The position numbers and the translations under genes are program-made. From the NCBI GenBank assembly GCA_031761405.1, contig JASEVX010000001.1, positions 202,572,390 to 202,636,389 on the forward strand: DNA of 64,000 nucleotides. Reading direction: 5' to 3'. Shown piece by piece: positions 50,478 to 61,415 of this stretch (position 1 is its first letter; each line of letters begins with the position of its first letter). A model generated the notes under the pieces. The model made no database searches. It was not told the DNA's origin and saw only the letters and a list, made by a program, of their open reading frames with translations. The stretch comes from Serripes groenlandicus. Taxonomy: Eukaryota > Mollusca > Bivalvia > Cardiida > Cardiidae.

Positions 50478-51089
50478 AGACACGACGACGGTACATTAGT
50501 GAATGACGATATCTTCGTGAATGTTCGTAGACACGGACGATACCTTCGTGAATGTTCGTAGACACGGACGATACCTTCGTGATTCTTTGTAGACACGGAC
50601 GGTACTTTCGTGAATTTTCGTAGACACGGACGGTACCTTCGTGAATGTTTGTAGACACGGACGGTACCTTCGTGAATGTTCGTATACACGGACGGTACCT
50701 TCGTGAATGTTTGTAGACACGGACGGTACCTTCGTGAATGTTCGTAGACACGGACGGTACCTTCGTGAATGTTTGTAGACACGGACGGTACCTTCGTGAA
50801 TGTTCGTAAACACGGACGGTACCTTTGTGAATGTTCGTAGACACGGACGGTACCTTCGTGAATGTTTGTAGACACGGACGGTACCTTCGTGAATGTTCGT
50901 ATACACGGACGGTACCTTCGTGATTCTTCGAAGACACGGACGGTACCTTCGTGAATGTTCGTAGATACGGACGATACCTTCGTGAACGTTCGTAGACACG
51001 GACGATACCTTCGTGATTGTTTGAAGACACGGACGATATCTTCGTGAATGTTCGTAGACACAGACGGTACCTTCGTGAATGTTCGTATT
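50478..51089 (+). repeat. 31-bp minisatellite in copy A, about 19 copies
   Basis: The unit is 'acacggacggtaccttcgtg' + 'aatgttcgtag'. Minor variants are gtttgtag, gattcttcg and gataccttcg. The three long minus-strand open frames (167-268 codons) arise because 31 is not a multiple of three and no stop falls in the unit. They are not a gene by any other evidence. Confidence 0.93.
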
Positions 51090-51746
51090 ACACAGTCTGC
51101 ATATATGTTAGTTAACCAATACATAGTTTTCGACTGATGTATTCCGAGGCCTCGGTATATAATCTTCACAAAATAATGATTAGGGTTTTAACGCCGTTTT
51201 CAAAAAGCTTTCACTCATATCGCGGTGACTAGTTCACCTATCATCCATTTCTTAGTTTTCTTGCGGGGCCCAGCACAACATAACAGGAAAGCTTAAAAAG
51301 TAAAACATTTCTTATTTTGATTTGACCTGTTTATCCGTTGACCGATACTAACTTTTTTAAATAGTCTGCTTTGAAAACATCTGCAGAAAGCGTTACATTT
51401 GTTACAAATGTTTTTGAAAGTCGCCTGCTTCAAACGCGTTGAATGGCGTCTGTATTTCTCAAAAGTGATAAGATTAGGACATCAATTCCATGTAATTAGA
51501 TCGCAAGGGAAGAAGAGTTTTAATTAAGTTAAAAGTTGACCGTCTATTGTCTCGTTTAAAAATCTAAAAATAGCATTTGACTATAGATGATGAGCGGGTT
51601 CTTGCCTTTTGGATTTGTCCACACTTAGGGCGCGAGTACTGGTTATGTCTCCAGGAAGCAGACATCGAGCTTGATTAATATAAGCTGAAAGCTTGTTTCG
51701 TAATCGATGTAAATTAAATAAGTTTAAACTAAACTTAAACTAATAG

Positions 51747-51870
51747 AGTTGAAAACGTTGAGACAAAAGAAGCGATTGCTTATAACGAGCTATTTGTTTT
51801 CGTTTACCACGATTTCACAAGTCGTCTGCTGCAGATGTGTCGAAACGTGTTTGCATTTGGGAAAAGGTTA
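51747..51870 (+). mobile_element. Partial MITE-A copy
   Basis: 'gttgaaaacgttgagacaaa' + 'agaagcgattgctt', 'gtcgtctgctgcagatgtgt' and final 'gggaaaaggtta'. The left end is lost. Confidence 0.65.
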
Positions 51871-51964
51871 TGATACTTACTAAGCGCTAAGTAATACTTA
51901 AATACATAAGAACATATTTCACTATTTTGGTTTTCTTAATAAAACCCCCAAAAGAATTCCTTTC

Positions 51965-52194
51965 TTAACCCTTTCCCTTATACGACAATTCTGCAGCAGA
52001 CGACTTTGAACATATTTTGTAAAACAATGGAAAATCTCTTTAATCGAATGGATAACCTATGACTAAAAGTGAAAAACATTGTGTCAAAAGGAGAAATTGC
52101 TCTTTTTGAGCAATTTCTTCTTTTGTCACTATGTTTTCAAAAAGCTGTCTGCTGCAGAGGCGTCAGAAAGCGTCTATATGAGGGAAAGGGATAA
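51965..52194 (+). mobile_element. MITE-A copy inserted in duplication copy A
   Basis: 'ttaaccctttcccttatacg' to 'tatgagggaaagggata'. Inner stem 'gaaattgctctttttgagca' + 'atttcttc'. No equivalent is present at the matching place in copy B, so it probably inserted after the duplication. Confidence 0.85.
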
Positions 52195-52299
52195 TTATAC
52201 GGACCGGTCATATCTGACTGACGAGGCACTCTTATCCTGCACACGTTTAATTTCCAAATATTATACAATTTCGCCGGGTACCAGACAGAGGCATTCGGT

Positions 52300-52425
52300 A
52301 CACTTAACACGCTGGTTTCCCACAAACCGGCTTTTTCACAACGGACCCCCTATAGGATTCGAACATTAAATCTCCTTATCCATAAACGGATGGCTTCACC
52401 ACTAGGATATCGAGACTGGAATATA
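52300..52425 (-). repeat. tRNA-like sequence in copy A
   Basis: On the minus strand: 'cctagtggtgaagccatccg' (A-box-like), 'tttatggataaggagattta' and 'atgttcgaatcctatagggg' (B-box-like). The copy at 58345-58430 is similar. The acceptor stem does not pair cleanly and no terminal loop is convincing, so this is scored as a tRNA-derived repeat, not a tRNA gene. Confidence 0.5.
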
Positions 52426-52930
52426 AATAGTAGGGCTACGTCGGGATAAAAGGGTCTTACTGCATAGTTATCATTTATAAACACTGTTTTCAAAAGTTGT
52501 CTGCTGCAGAGGCGTCAGAAGGTGTATGCATGTTGGAAAGAGTTAACGCCTACCGTGAACCCAGATCTACGACCGTACAGTTTCGTCTACATATAGTGAT
52601 AATTGAGCATTTGAAACTTTAGAAAACTCCCAAACCCAAACAGCTGAAAGTGTAGCTCTATTAACTTCATATCCAGACACCTCCGTCTGATGGAGTGATA
52701 AAGATTAAATAACACGCCCTGTCGCCAATCCTCTTCGTTTGGTTTTCTTTTGCACCAAACTACTTCTTCGTATAAAGGTCAACATATCATATGACATTGA
52801 AAAATGTCGGGAACTTGACAGCATTTCCTGGAAGCTACTAATGGATTGAAGTTCAAATCAAGTCAATGAGTACTGATGCACCAAATAAACAATTCCGCCG
52901 TGCTTCAAGAAAACCGAACTTAACGCATTC

Positions 52931-52942
52931 ATAAACTTGGAG
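52931..52942 (+). repeat. 12-bp target duplication of SINE1, left
   Basis: ATAAACTTGGAG, repeated exactly at 53224-53235. The unoccupied version in copy B is 'ataaacctatag' (58929 region). Confidence 0.85.
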
Positions 52943-53223
52943 CTGAGCACGTGGGCTGTCAATCCAGGGGTTGTGAGTTCGAATCCCAGCTCGGTCAACA
53001 TTCTTTCCGACGTTTGACAAAGGTCACTGTGACATGCATCATTCGTCTTTCACCAATGGGCTGTTTAACAGTCTATGTGGAAAAGCAGCCAGTTGCTTGG
53101 AAAGTATGTTGTGTAGTGTACTGGTGTGGGAAAACCAGGAAACGCATGAGTAGGTGCACTGGTCGCCGTGATATGACTGAACAATGTTGAAAACGGCGTT
53201 AAACCCCAATCAATCAATTAATC
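52943..53223 (+). repeat. SINE1, full length, with target duplication
   Basis: 281 bp: a tRNA-derived head (gggctgtcaatccagg) with a good B box 'gttcgaatccc' (52977-52987), the conserved body (gacgtttgacaaaggtcact, cattcgtctttcaccaatgg, gtggaaaagcagccagttgc) and the tail 'aaaccccaatcaatcaatta'. Flanked by a perfect 12-bp duplication, the mark of LINE-type target-primed insertion. It is the reference copy for the other SINE1 entries. Confidence 0.92.
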
Positions 53224-53342
53224 ATAAACTTGGAGGTAAAGATCTCTATCTGTGACCTGATCCAAACACTCTTTGAGTGCCATACGTCGTTTTAATCATT
53301 CTGCGACTAACAGGGGCGTAGCATGGCAATAATCAATGTGTA

Positions 53343-53482
53343 GGCCGTCTCGTGAGAAAATCAACATTGTGGACTCGTATGGCGTAAAGTATCGACCCGG
53401 ATCAGTTTAAGCATGCCACACAGGCTACACTTTTCGCCTCCTGTGGATTTTCTGTTTCAGGAATCACTACTCTATCTATTCC
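53343..53482. mobile_element. MITE-B, left two thirds
   Basis: 'gtctcgtgagaaaatcaaca', 'gtatcgacccggatcagttt', 'cttttcgcctcctgtggatt' and 'tttcaggaatcactactcta'. The right part is missing. A 55-bp duplicate 'tttatactccggtctcgtgt' follows (53499 and 53551). Confidence 0.75.
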
Positions 53483-53751
53483 CTCCCTTTATACTCCGGT
53501 CTCGTGTGACCTGAGAGGTAAGATCGAACTGTACACATCTTTATACTCCGGTATCGTGTGACCTGAGTGTTCGGCTAACCTGGAGCGTCGGTCATATAAT
53601 CAAAAAGGTCCCAGAGTGTGTTATCATTCATATCCACCCTTATCCCTATACGCCACTTTAAACTTTAAGGATTGTTACCTTCAAAAAATAAAGATATTAT
53701 TATTCCCCGCTTTTTCGAAGAAAAAAAAGGGGGGGGGGGTATTAGTTTCGG

Positions 53752-53928
<177 letters not shown>

Positions 53929-53930
<2 letters not shown>

Positions 53931-55020
53931 AGTTCGATCGTCACTTTCGGCGGACTTTATTCTGTGGAGTTATGGCCCCTTACTTAACAAAAAATGTGAA
54001 CCGGTTTTTTTTCAAACTTGGTAACAAGGTTAAATGCCTTAAGGGCTAGGCCAAGTTCGATTGTCACTTTCGGCGGAATTTATTCGGTGGAGTTATGGCC
54101 CCTTATTTAACAAAAAATGTCGTTTGTTGCTGTTTCCGTGCAATAACTGCCACAAATGTGAACCGTTTTTTTTTTCAAACTTAGTAACAAGGTTAAATGC
54201 CTAAAGGGCTAGACCAAGTTCGATCGTCACTTTCGGCGGACTTTATTCGGTTCAGTTATGGGCCTTTATTTAACACAAAATTTCGTTTGTTGCTGTTTCC
54301 GTGCAATAACTGCCACAAATGTGATCCGTTTTTTTAGCCAAGTTCGATCGTCACTTTCGGCGGACTTTATTCGGTGAAGTTATGGCCCATTAAGTAACAA
54401 AAAATGTCGTTTGTTGCTGTTTCCGTGCAATAACTACCACAAATGTGAACTGTTTTTCTTTCAAACTTGGTTACATGGTTAAATGCCTTAAGGGCTAGGC
54501 CAAGTTCGATGTTCACTTTCGGCGGACTTTATTCGGTGGAGTTATGGCTTCTTAATTAACAAAATATGTCGTTTGTTGCTGTTTCCGTGCAGTAACTGCC
54601 ACAAATGCAAACCGGTTTTTGTTCAAACTTGGTAACAACCTAGGCCAAATTCGATCGTTACTTTCGGCGGACTTTATTCGGTTGAGTTATGGCCCCTTAA
54701 TTAACAACAAATATTGTTTGTTGCTGTTTCCGTGCAAGAACTGCCACAAATGGGAACCTTTTTTTTTTCAAACTTGGTACATTGTAACAACGTAAAATGC
54801 CTTAAGAGCTAGGCCAAGTTCGATCGACACTTTCGGCGGACTTTATTCGGTGGAGTTATAGCCCCTTGATTAATAAACAATTTCGTTTGTTGCTGTTTCC
54901 GTCCAATTACTGCCACAAATGGGAACCTTTTTTTTTTCAAACTTGGTACATTGTAACAACGTAAAATGCCTTAAGAGCTAGGCCAAGTTCGATCGTCACT
55001 TTCGGCGGACTTTATTCCTA
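53929..55020 (+). repeat. Tandem repeat, unit about 125-165 bp, about 8 copies
   Basis: Each unit has 'ccaagttcgatcgtcacttt' + 'cggcggactttattcggtgg' + 'agttatggccccttatttaa', then 'gtttgttgctgtttccgtgc' + 'aataactgccacaaatgtga' and a T run. Copies start near 53929, 54052, 54213, 54340, 54501, 54646, 54812 and 54980. Confidence 0.9.
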
Positions 55021-55059
55021 CAATATTTCCTGCAAGCGGGGAATATAAATTTCATGAAT

Positions 55060-55063
55060 TTGC

Positions 55064-55096
<33 letters not shown>
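55060..55096 (+). repeat. (att)n microsatellite
   Basis: Pure 'ttattattatt' run of about 30 bp just before the SINE2 head. Confidence 0.9.
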
Positions 55097-55097
<1 letters not shown>

Positions 55098-55107
55098 ACA
55101 GAAAACA

Positions 55108-55150
55108 CATCGGTGGTGCTGTGGTAGAGCGTCCGCCACGGGTTCACTCA
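55108..55150 (+). repeat. SINE2 head, split by the 1.7-kb foldback
   Basis: 'tcggtggtgctgtggtagag' + 'cgtccgccacgggttcact'. The remainder of this SINE2 is at 56842-57045. Confidence 0.8.
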
Positions 55151-55209
55151 CCGGCCTACGAAATACCGTTAGGGCCATCGCCTATGAATGTGTTGATCTG
55201 AAACGCGTT

Positions 55210-55565
55210 ACTCGACAGTACGATGATGATAACACGACAGTACGATGATGATAACGCGACAGTACGATACTACGATATTCCGATGGTGAAAACGCGACAG
55301 TACGATGGTGAAAACACGATAATACGACAGTACGATCATGATAATGCGATATACTATCGTGTTTTCACCATCGTACTGTCGCGTTTTCACCATCGTAATA
55401 TCGTAGTATCGTACTGTCGCGTTTTCATCATCGTACTGTCGCGTTATCATCATCGCACTGTCGTGTTATCACCATCGTACCGTCGCGTTATCACCATCGT
55501 ACCGTCGCGTTATCACCATCGTACCGTCGTGTTATCATCATCGCACTGTCGTACTATCGCCTTCC
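55210..55565. repeat. 22-bp array, left, switching strand
   Basis: Units 'gtacgatgatgataacacga' + 'ca' or 'gtacgatggtgaaaacgcga' + 'ca' run on the plus strand to about 55345, then the complementary units 'tatcaccatcgtaccgtcgc' run to 55565, so this array is itself palindromic. Confidence 0.88.
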
Positions 55566-55641
55566 GGTGCGCATGTGCATGTTCAAAAATAGAAGATCTT
55601 ATAGTACAGCAGTACAAATGGACGAGTGTATACAATCTTTA

Positions 55642-55708
55642 CCTCTATCACCCTTAGAGGGAATGTGTCGGCCCGGATTAGGCTGATCTGGGTCGATACA
55701 TTACGCAG
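55642..55708. mobile_element. MITE-B fragment in the loop of the foldback
   Basis: 'gagggaatgtgtcggcccgg' + 'attaggctgatctgggtcga' + 'tacattacgcag': the right-hand part of MITE-B without its terminus. Confidence 0.7.
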
Positions 55709-56004
55709 ATATATACGTTTATAAATGAACTACCGTCAAATGTAACACTTCGTATAGTTTGCCTTTCTCGGGGATTTCTATGATGCTTGCAGGTCTAAAT
55801 AGCGAACAGAGATGATCCATGTCAAATATACTGATAAGGATCGTCGCTTAACGCTTATGTCCATTTTTAAAATAACCAAAATAATATGTGTATACATATT
55901 TGTAATGTTCTTAGAAAACGGAGTTTGTATAAACTCGTCCATTTGTACTGCTGTACTTGAAGATCTTATTTATGAGCATGCACATGTGCACCGGAAGGCG
56001 AAAG

Positions 56005-56790
56005 TACGACAGTGCGATGATGATAACACGACGGTACGATGGTGATGACGTGACGGTACGATGGTGATAACACGACAGTACGATGATGATAACACGACGG
56101 TACGATGATGATAACACAACGGTACGATGGTGATAACGCGACAGTACGATGATAATAACACGACGGTACGATGGTGATAACGCGACGGTACGATGGTGAT
56201 AACGCGACGGTACGATGATGATAACACGACGGTACGATGATGATAACACGACAGTACGATGATGATAACACGACGGTACGATGGTGATAACACGACGGTA
56301 CGATGATGATGACACGACGGTACGATGGGGATAACGCGACAGTACGATGATGATAACACGACGGTACGATGGTGATAACGCGAGAGTACGATGATGATAA
56401 CACGACGGTACGATGATGATAACGCGACGGTACGATGATGATAACACGACGGTACGATGGTGATAACGCGACAGTACGATGATGATAACACGACGGTACG
56501 ATGGTGATAACGCGACAGTACGATGATGATAACACGACAGTGCGATGATGATAACGCAACAGTACGATGATGATAATGCGACAGTACGATACTACGATAT
56601 TACGATGGTGAAAACGCGACAGTACGATGGTGAAAACACGATAGTATATCGCGTTATCATCATCGTACTGTCGTATTATCGTGTTTTCACCATCGTACTG
56701 TCGCGTATTCACCATCGTACTGTCGCGTTTTCTCCATCGTAATATCGTAGTATCGTACTGTCGCGTTATCATCATCGTACTGTCGAGTAT
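56005..56790. repeat. 22-bp array, right, switching strand
   Basis: Units 'acggtacgatgatgataaca' + 'cg' on the plus strand to about 56645, then 'atcgtactgtcgcgttatca' + 'tc' complementary units to 56790. Long minus-strand open frames (173-269 codons, repeated YHHRTVVLSSS-like) are by-products of a 22-bp unit lacking stops. Confidence 0.9.
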
Positions 56791-56841
56791 CGCGTTTCAG
56801 ATCAACACATTCATAGGCGATGGCCCTAACGGTATTCCGTA

Positions 56842-57045
56842 CCGGCCAGGTCATACCAAAGAGTTTTAAAAAATTGTAGTAAAGATTGCCTGCCCCTCTT
56901 GGCACTCAGGGGATGCGAGGTTATCAGAACGACTGACTGTCTGGCGTAAGGATGAATTAACCAGTAGTACTGGTAACTTACCAGGGAATCGCCGTGATAT
57001 AGCTGACAAGTGTTGAAAGCGGCGTAAAACACCAAACAGTCAATT
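56842..57045 (+). repeat. SINE2 body and tail in duplication copy B
   Basis: 'ccggccaggtcataccaaag', 'ttggcactcaggggatgcga', a single 'ggtaacttaccagggaatcg' segment, then 'gctgacaagtgttgaaagcg' + 'gcgtaaaacaccaaacagtc'. It is the counterpart of 50117-50370. Confidence 0.83.
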
Positions 57046-57159
57046 CAAATATCGGTTATTCGTTTGAGCGGCCTATTTACAATTGTTTTCCAGCCATTGT
57101 GAACTTAAATTAACCGATGACCCTGAATACACCAGTCGGTCCATTGCACTCAAGAAATA

Positions 57160-57416
57160 GGTAGACAGGGACGGTACCTTCGTGAATGTTTCGTAGACAC
57201 GGACGGTACCTTCGTGAATGTTTCGTAGACACGGACGGTACCTTCGTGAATGTTTCGTAGACACGGACGGTACCTTCGTGAATGTTCGTATACACGGACG
57301 GTACCTTCGTGAATGTTCGTAGACACGGACGGTACCTTCGTGAATGTTTCGTAGTCACGGACGGTACCTTCGTGAATGCTCGTATTCACGGACGGTACCT
57401 TCGTGAATGTTCGTAT
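57160..57416 (+). repeat. 31-bp minisatellite in copy B, about 8 copies
   Basis: The same unit as at 50478 (acacggacggtaccttcgtg + aatgtttcgtag). Here many units are 32 bp because of an extra T (gtttcgtag), and there are fewer copies. Confidence 0.92.
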
Positions 57417-58344
57417 TACACAGTCTACATATATGTTAGTTAACCAATACATAGTTTTCGACTGATGTATTCCGAGTCTTCGGTCAAGTAATCTGCGAAA
57501 ACAATAATGATAAGAATGTCAACGCCGTTTTCAAAATTCTTTCAGTCATATCGCGGCGACTTGTCCGTTTCCTAGTTTTCTCACACAAAATAACAGGAAA
57601 ACTAACCGTTTTTGAGATAAAAAGTAAAACCTTTCATATTTTGATTGGACCTGTTTATCCGTTGACCCGATACTAAATTTTTAAAATAGTCTGATTTGAA
57701 AATATCTGCAGAAAAGTGTTGTATTTGATGAAAAAAACAGGCATCTTTAATAATATTATGAAACAGAAGCTAAAACGTTTTGAGAAAAGTGAAAGTTCTT
57801 CGTGTTATTTGTTAAATTTTTAAAAGTCGCCTGCTTTAAACGCGTTGAATGGCGTCTGTTTTATTAAACAAAGTTGTAAGATTGGGACATCAAATTTTCA
57901 TAAAATTAGATCGCAGAGAAGAAGAGTTCAGTTTAAGTTGACCATCTATTTTCCACAGGTGTCAGTCTCGTTTAAAATCTAAAAATAGCATTTGCCTATA
58001 TGTCTATGGCTAAGTTCATGACGAACTCAAGGAGGGGGAACGTGTATCGATGGCGCATGCGCAGACACTTGGTTCTCGTGAACGCACATCTCCAGTCTGG
58101 AATCAAAAATTCAAAATGGAAGCCTCCGTGTTGTATCCACTTTTTTCATTATCGACACCAGAATTGTCTAAATTACGGATCGCAATTATTTGCAAGGCCC
58201 AATTAAACAAATCCTTATTTAACTCAGAGGTTCGTATTTTAACCTCTTAACCTGCACACGTTTGCTTTCCGAATCATATCACATTTCGCCGGGCATTCGG
58301 TACAATTATTTAACACGCTGGTTTACCACCAAGGGGCTTCATCA

Positions 58345-58430
58345 GAACGGACCCCACTATAGGATTCGAACATTAAATCTCCTTATCCATAAACGGTTGC
58401 CTTCACCACTAGGCAATCGGGGCTACGTAG
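58345..58430 (-). repeat. tRNA-like sequence in copy B
   Basis: Minus strand: 'cgattgcctagtggtgaagg', 'tttatggataaggagattta', 'atgttcgaatcctatagtgg'. It is better preserved than the copy at 52300, but the acceptor stem still does not close fully. Confidence 0.5.
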
Positions 58431-58459
58431 GGGTAAAAGCGTACTACTGCATAGTTATC

Positions 58460-58556
58460 ATTTATAAACTATATTTTTAAAAGTGTCTGGTGCAGAGGCG
58501 TCAGAAAGCGTCTGCTGCAGAGGCGTCAGAAAGCGTCTGTTTGCCGGAAAGAGTTA
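58460..58556 (+). mobile_element. MITE-A right-end fragments, duplicated
   Basis: 'gcagaggcgtcagaaagcgtct' occurs twice in succession, followed by 'ggaaagagttaa'. One such fragment is at the matching place in copy A (52490-52546). Confidence 0.65.
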
Positions 58557-58970
58557 ATGCCTACCGCGAACCCAGATCTGCGACCTCACCGTTTCGTCTA
58601 CATACTGTAATTGAATATATGCAACATCAGAAAACTCCTTAACCCAAACAGCTGAAAGTGTAGCTCTATTGACTTCATATCTGGACACCTCCGTTTGATG
58701 GATTGATACAGATTAAATTACACTCCCTGTCGCCTAACCCGCTTCGTTTGGTTTTCATTCACACCAACTATCTCTTCGTATAAAGGTCAACATATCATAT
58801 GGCAATAGAAATGTTGGGAACTTGACAGCATTTCCTGGAAGCTACAAATGGATTGCAGTTCAAATCAAGTCAATGAGTACATCAAATAAACAATTCCGCC
58901 GTGCTTCAAGAAAACCGATCTTAACGCATTAATAAACCTATAGGTAAAGATCTGATCGCTTAACTATGAA

Positions 58971-59800
58971 CTAATCAAAACGTTTCATTTCCTTTATTTC
59001 TTCAACATTATTCATTAAATAAAACGTTTGATTGGTCTACAATCTAGATGATTTGTTTAACATCTAGGTCAAAACTGAGGTTAAACAGCTATCGCCGAAA
59101 AACATGTGGAAAGCTGTGTAAAACACCAAACAATTAAACAACATATCCTATCCATGCTGTATAAGTCTTCAAATAGCACATGCGAACAATACAGACCAAT
59201 ATCAGCCTGCAATATTCGTTCCTAAACGACAAACTTGATAACTTGCAGGCATTTGGCTCGATATAAAGGGAGTCATAAAGGTTATGATATTATTCAAGGT
59301 GAAACAATATGAACATCAGTGAATTCCACATTTTGTGAGCTGATGTTGTTATTGGGTGGACATTTTTCATTTTACTCTGTCCTACATGCAACCAACTTAT
59401 CTTTAGCGTAGTGTAAGGTTGAAATGGGGATGGCCACGACCTCACTTCAACAACCTATGTGCGTTGCAAATAAAATTATACAAAAAAAAAGAAGATAAAA
59501 AAAAAAAAAAAAACCTTATCTTTAGCAGTCAACTTTTAAATATCTAAGAAAGACGTCTGGAAAAGTTCTCATAATGAAAGCATACTTTTTGAATGAAAAT
59601 GAAAACATTGTTACAAAATGAGAACCACCCATAGTCCCATGTTATTATACGAAGCAGTTGTGATTTAAAACATTACATAGAATTTGTGGTCCTTATTCCT
59701 ATAAATTTTATAATATTTATCATAAGTGAATAACAGAAGGTTGACCCTTAAAATTCAACTCAATCATAAGATTGCCCACTGATCTTAGTCTAAAGTCTTC
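58971..59800. other. AT-rich stretch with a poly-A run
   Basis: No gene was recognised. 'gcaaataaaattat' and an A-rich run (59483-59512, 'gaagataaaaaaaaaaaaaa') could mark the 3' end of a retrotransposed sequence, but no body is identifiable. Confidence 0.4.
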
Positions 59801-59805
59801 GCTGC

Positions 59806-60048
59806 TAAAACCGTTTTTCTCTTACAGTAATTCTGCAGTAGACATCTTTGAAACCCTCTATGAATAAAAGAACATGTATTGAATAAAGTTTAACACTTTG
59901 AGCTTTGTGACAAAAGGAGGAATTTCTGACTATGAGCAATTTATACCTATGCAACAATGTTTTCAAAAGTCGTCTGCTACAGCAACGTGTTTATACATTG
60001 AATGTAGGAAAATGTCAAAAAGCCATGTATAAGTTGATAAGGGTTAAT
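59806..60048 (+). mobile_element. Diverged MITE-A copy
   Basis: 'acagtaattctgcagtagac', 'gtgacaaaaggaggaatttc' + 'tgactatgagcaattta', 'gtcgtctgctacag' and the end 'gataagggttaa'. Confidence 0.7.
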
Positions 60049-60169
60049 ATTAAATTCGTATTTATTTGAAGTAACCACAAAAAACAACTTGAAAAGCCTA
60101 CGAAATCACCAACACATAAACAACAATATTTTTGTCTTCACTTTTTGTTCAAGTACATTTATCACGCAG

Positions 60170-60622
60170 TGGGAGTAACTCTTTTCGACGTACATACGTT
60201 TCCTGACGCCTCTGGGGCAGACGACATTTGAAAACATTGTTACAAAAGGAGAAAATGCTTAAAACGATAAATTTTACCCTGTTTCCACAATGTTTTCTAC
60301 TCTTTTTGATAATGATACTTTCATTTAACCCTTTCCCTCATACGACAATTTTGCAGCAGACGACTTTAAACATATTTTGAAAAAAATAGAAAAATCTCTA
60401 TAATTGAATGGATAACCAATGAGTAAAAGTGGAAAACATTGTGGCAAAAAGGAGAAATTGCTCGTTTTGAGCAATTTATTCTTTTGTTATTATGTTTTCA
60501 AAAAGTCGTCTGCTGCAGAGGCGGCAAAAAGCGTCTATATGAGGGAAAAGGATTTCCCATAGTTGTGCCAAGATGCCTCCAAAGTCGTCTGTTGGAGATG
60601 TGTTGTAAGTGGGAAAGGGTTA
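60170..60622. mobile_element. Three MITE-A copies joined end to end
   Basis: A partial copy (60170-60324: 'ctgacgcctctggggcagac'), a full copy (60325-60553: 'ttaaccctttccctcatacg' ... 'tatgagggaaaagga'), and a right-end fragment (60554-60622: 'gtcgtctgttggagatgtgt' ... 'gtgggaaagggttaa') lie with almost no sequence between them. Confidence 0.78.
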
Positions 60623-60831
60623 AAAACGAGTTTTGGAAGTAAGCCATTAACCTGATACGATAATATATGAGTCGTCTGCTCCGAGGGTATCTGAGGAATC
60701 TGAGGAAGGAATCATGACGTTTGTAAAATTAGAAGTGTGATTTGGTACAGAGTAGAAAACAATAGTGGGAACAGAAGAAATTAATCGTTTTGTGCAGTTT
60801 CTCTATTTCGAAAGTCAACTGCAGTAGAGGT

Positions 60832-61259
60832 TTTAACCTTTATCCCCAACATACGACAATTCTACAGCAGACGACTTTGAACTTATTTTGTCAAAAAATG
60901 GAAAATCTCTATAATTGAATGGATAACGAATGACTAAAAGTGGAAAACATTGTGGCAAAAGGAGAAATTGCACGTTTTGTGCAATTTCTTCTTTTGTCAC
61001 TATGTTTTCAAAAAGCAGTCTGCTGCAGAGGCGTCAGAAAGCGTCTATATGAGGAAAAGGGTTAAAAAGATCAAGGCACAAATATTGAAAATCTTTACAA
61101 ATGAAAGTGTAATTATTGAAAAGAGTCAAAAACGCCGTGTCCCCAAAACAGTAATTGCTTATTATTCTTTAATTGCAATTTCTCCTTTCGCAACATTGAT
61201 TTCAAAAGTCGTCTACTACAGATGCGTCAAAATTCGTCCGCAAGAGGGAAAGGGTTAAT
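60832..61259 (+). mobile_element. Two adjoining MITE-A copies
   Basis: 60832-61066 is full length (ttttaacctttatccccaac ... tatgaggaaaagggttaa) with the stem 'gagaaattgcacgttttgtg'. A diverged copy follows at once and ends 'gcaagagggaaagggttaa' at 61259. Confidence 0.8.
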
Positions 61260-61415
61260 AGTCGGGTTTATCAGGGGGAAATGGTTTAAGTACGTTTGTA
61301 TTTCTAAAGATATGATAAATAGACATGTCAACTTTTAAGGCAGAGCAATTGATTGCCCAAGTCAATCGGTACATTGGTACAACTTGTTTAGATAGGCTTT
61401 ATTACTTGCTATGTT

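Larger units (their letters stand above)
50365..53250 (+). repeat. Segmental duplication, copy A
   Basis: Shares a run of landmarks in the same order with 57041-58970: 'tatcggttattcttttgagc', 'cctgaatacaccagtcggtc', the 31-bp array, 'cagtctgcatatatgttagt', 'gcctgcttcaaacgcgttga', 'cacacgtttaatttcc' and 'caaacagctgaaagtgtagc', ending 'cgtgcttcaagaaaaccgaa'. Copy A contains insertions that copy B lacks: a MITE-A (51965-52194) and a SINE1 (52943-53223). Confidence 0.85.
55157..56841. mobile_element. 1,685-bp double foldback element inside SINE2
   Basis: Outer ends are inverted copies of about 85 bp: 'tacgaaataccgttagggcc' + 'atcgcctatgaatgtgttga' + 'tctgaaacgcg' left, and the same read inward on the right with one change (tacggaatacc). 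The 6-bp CCGGCC (55151-55156, 56842-56847) flanks it. A second, inner pair of inverted repeats (about 55560-55635 and 55918-55998) contains 'cttccggtgcgcatgtgcat' and its inverse. The centre (55640-55915) holds a MITE-B scrap. The rest is a 22-bp array on both sides. Confidence 0.8.
57041..58970 (+). repeat. Segmental duplication, copy B
   Basis: Counterpart of 50365-53250, with the same landmarks in the same order. It lacks the MITE-A and SINE1 insertions of copy A and has its own sequence at about 57990-58230. Two short open frames near 58000-58250 have no recognisable domain. Confidence 0.85.

Noticed and set aside
50363..51169. Minus-strand open frames of 167-268 codons (HEGTVRVYEHSRRYRPCL-like repeats)
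   Set aside because: A 31-bp unit without stop codons stays open in all three frames. The same peptide appears in three overlapping frames, so it reflects period, not coding.
54996..55096. Possible gene at the (att)n run with an isoleucine-rich peptide
   Set aside because: The peptide is the translation of a trinucleotide microsatellite.
55910..56775. Minus-strand open frames of 173-269 codons rich in YHHRTVVLSSS
   Set aside because: By-product of the 22-bp array; several frames are open together and the repeat switches strand.
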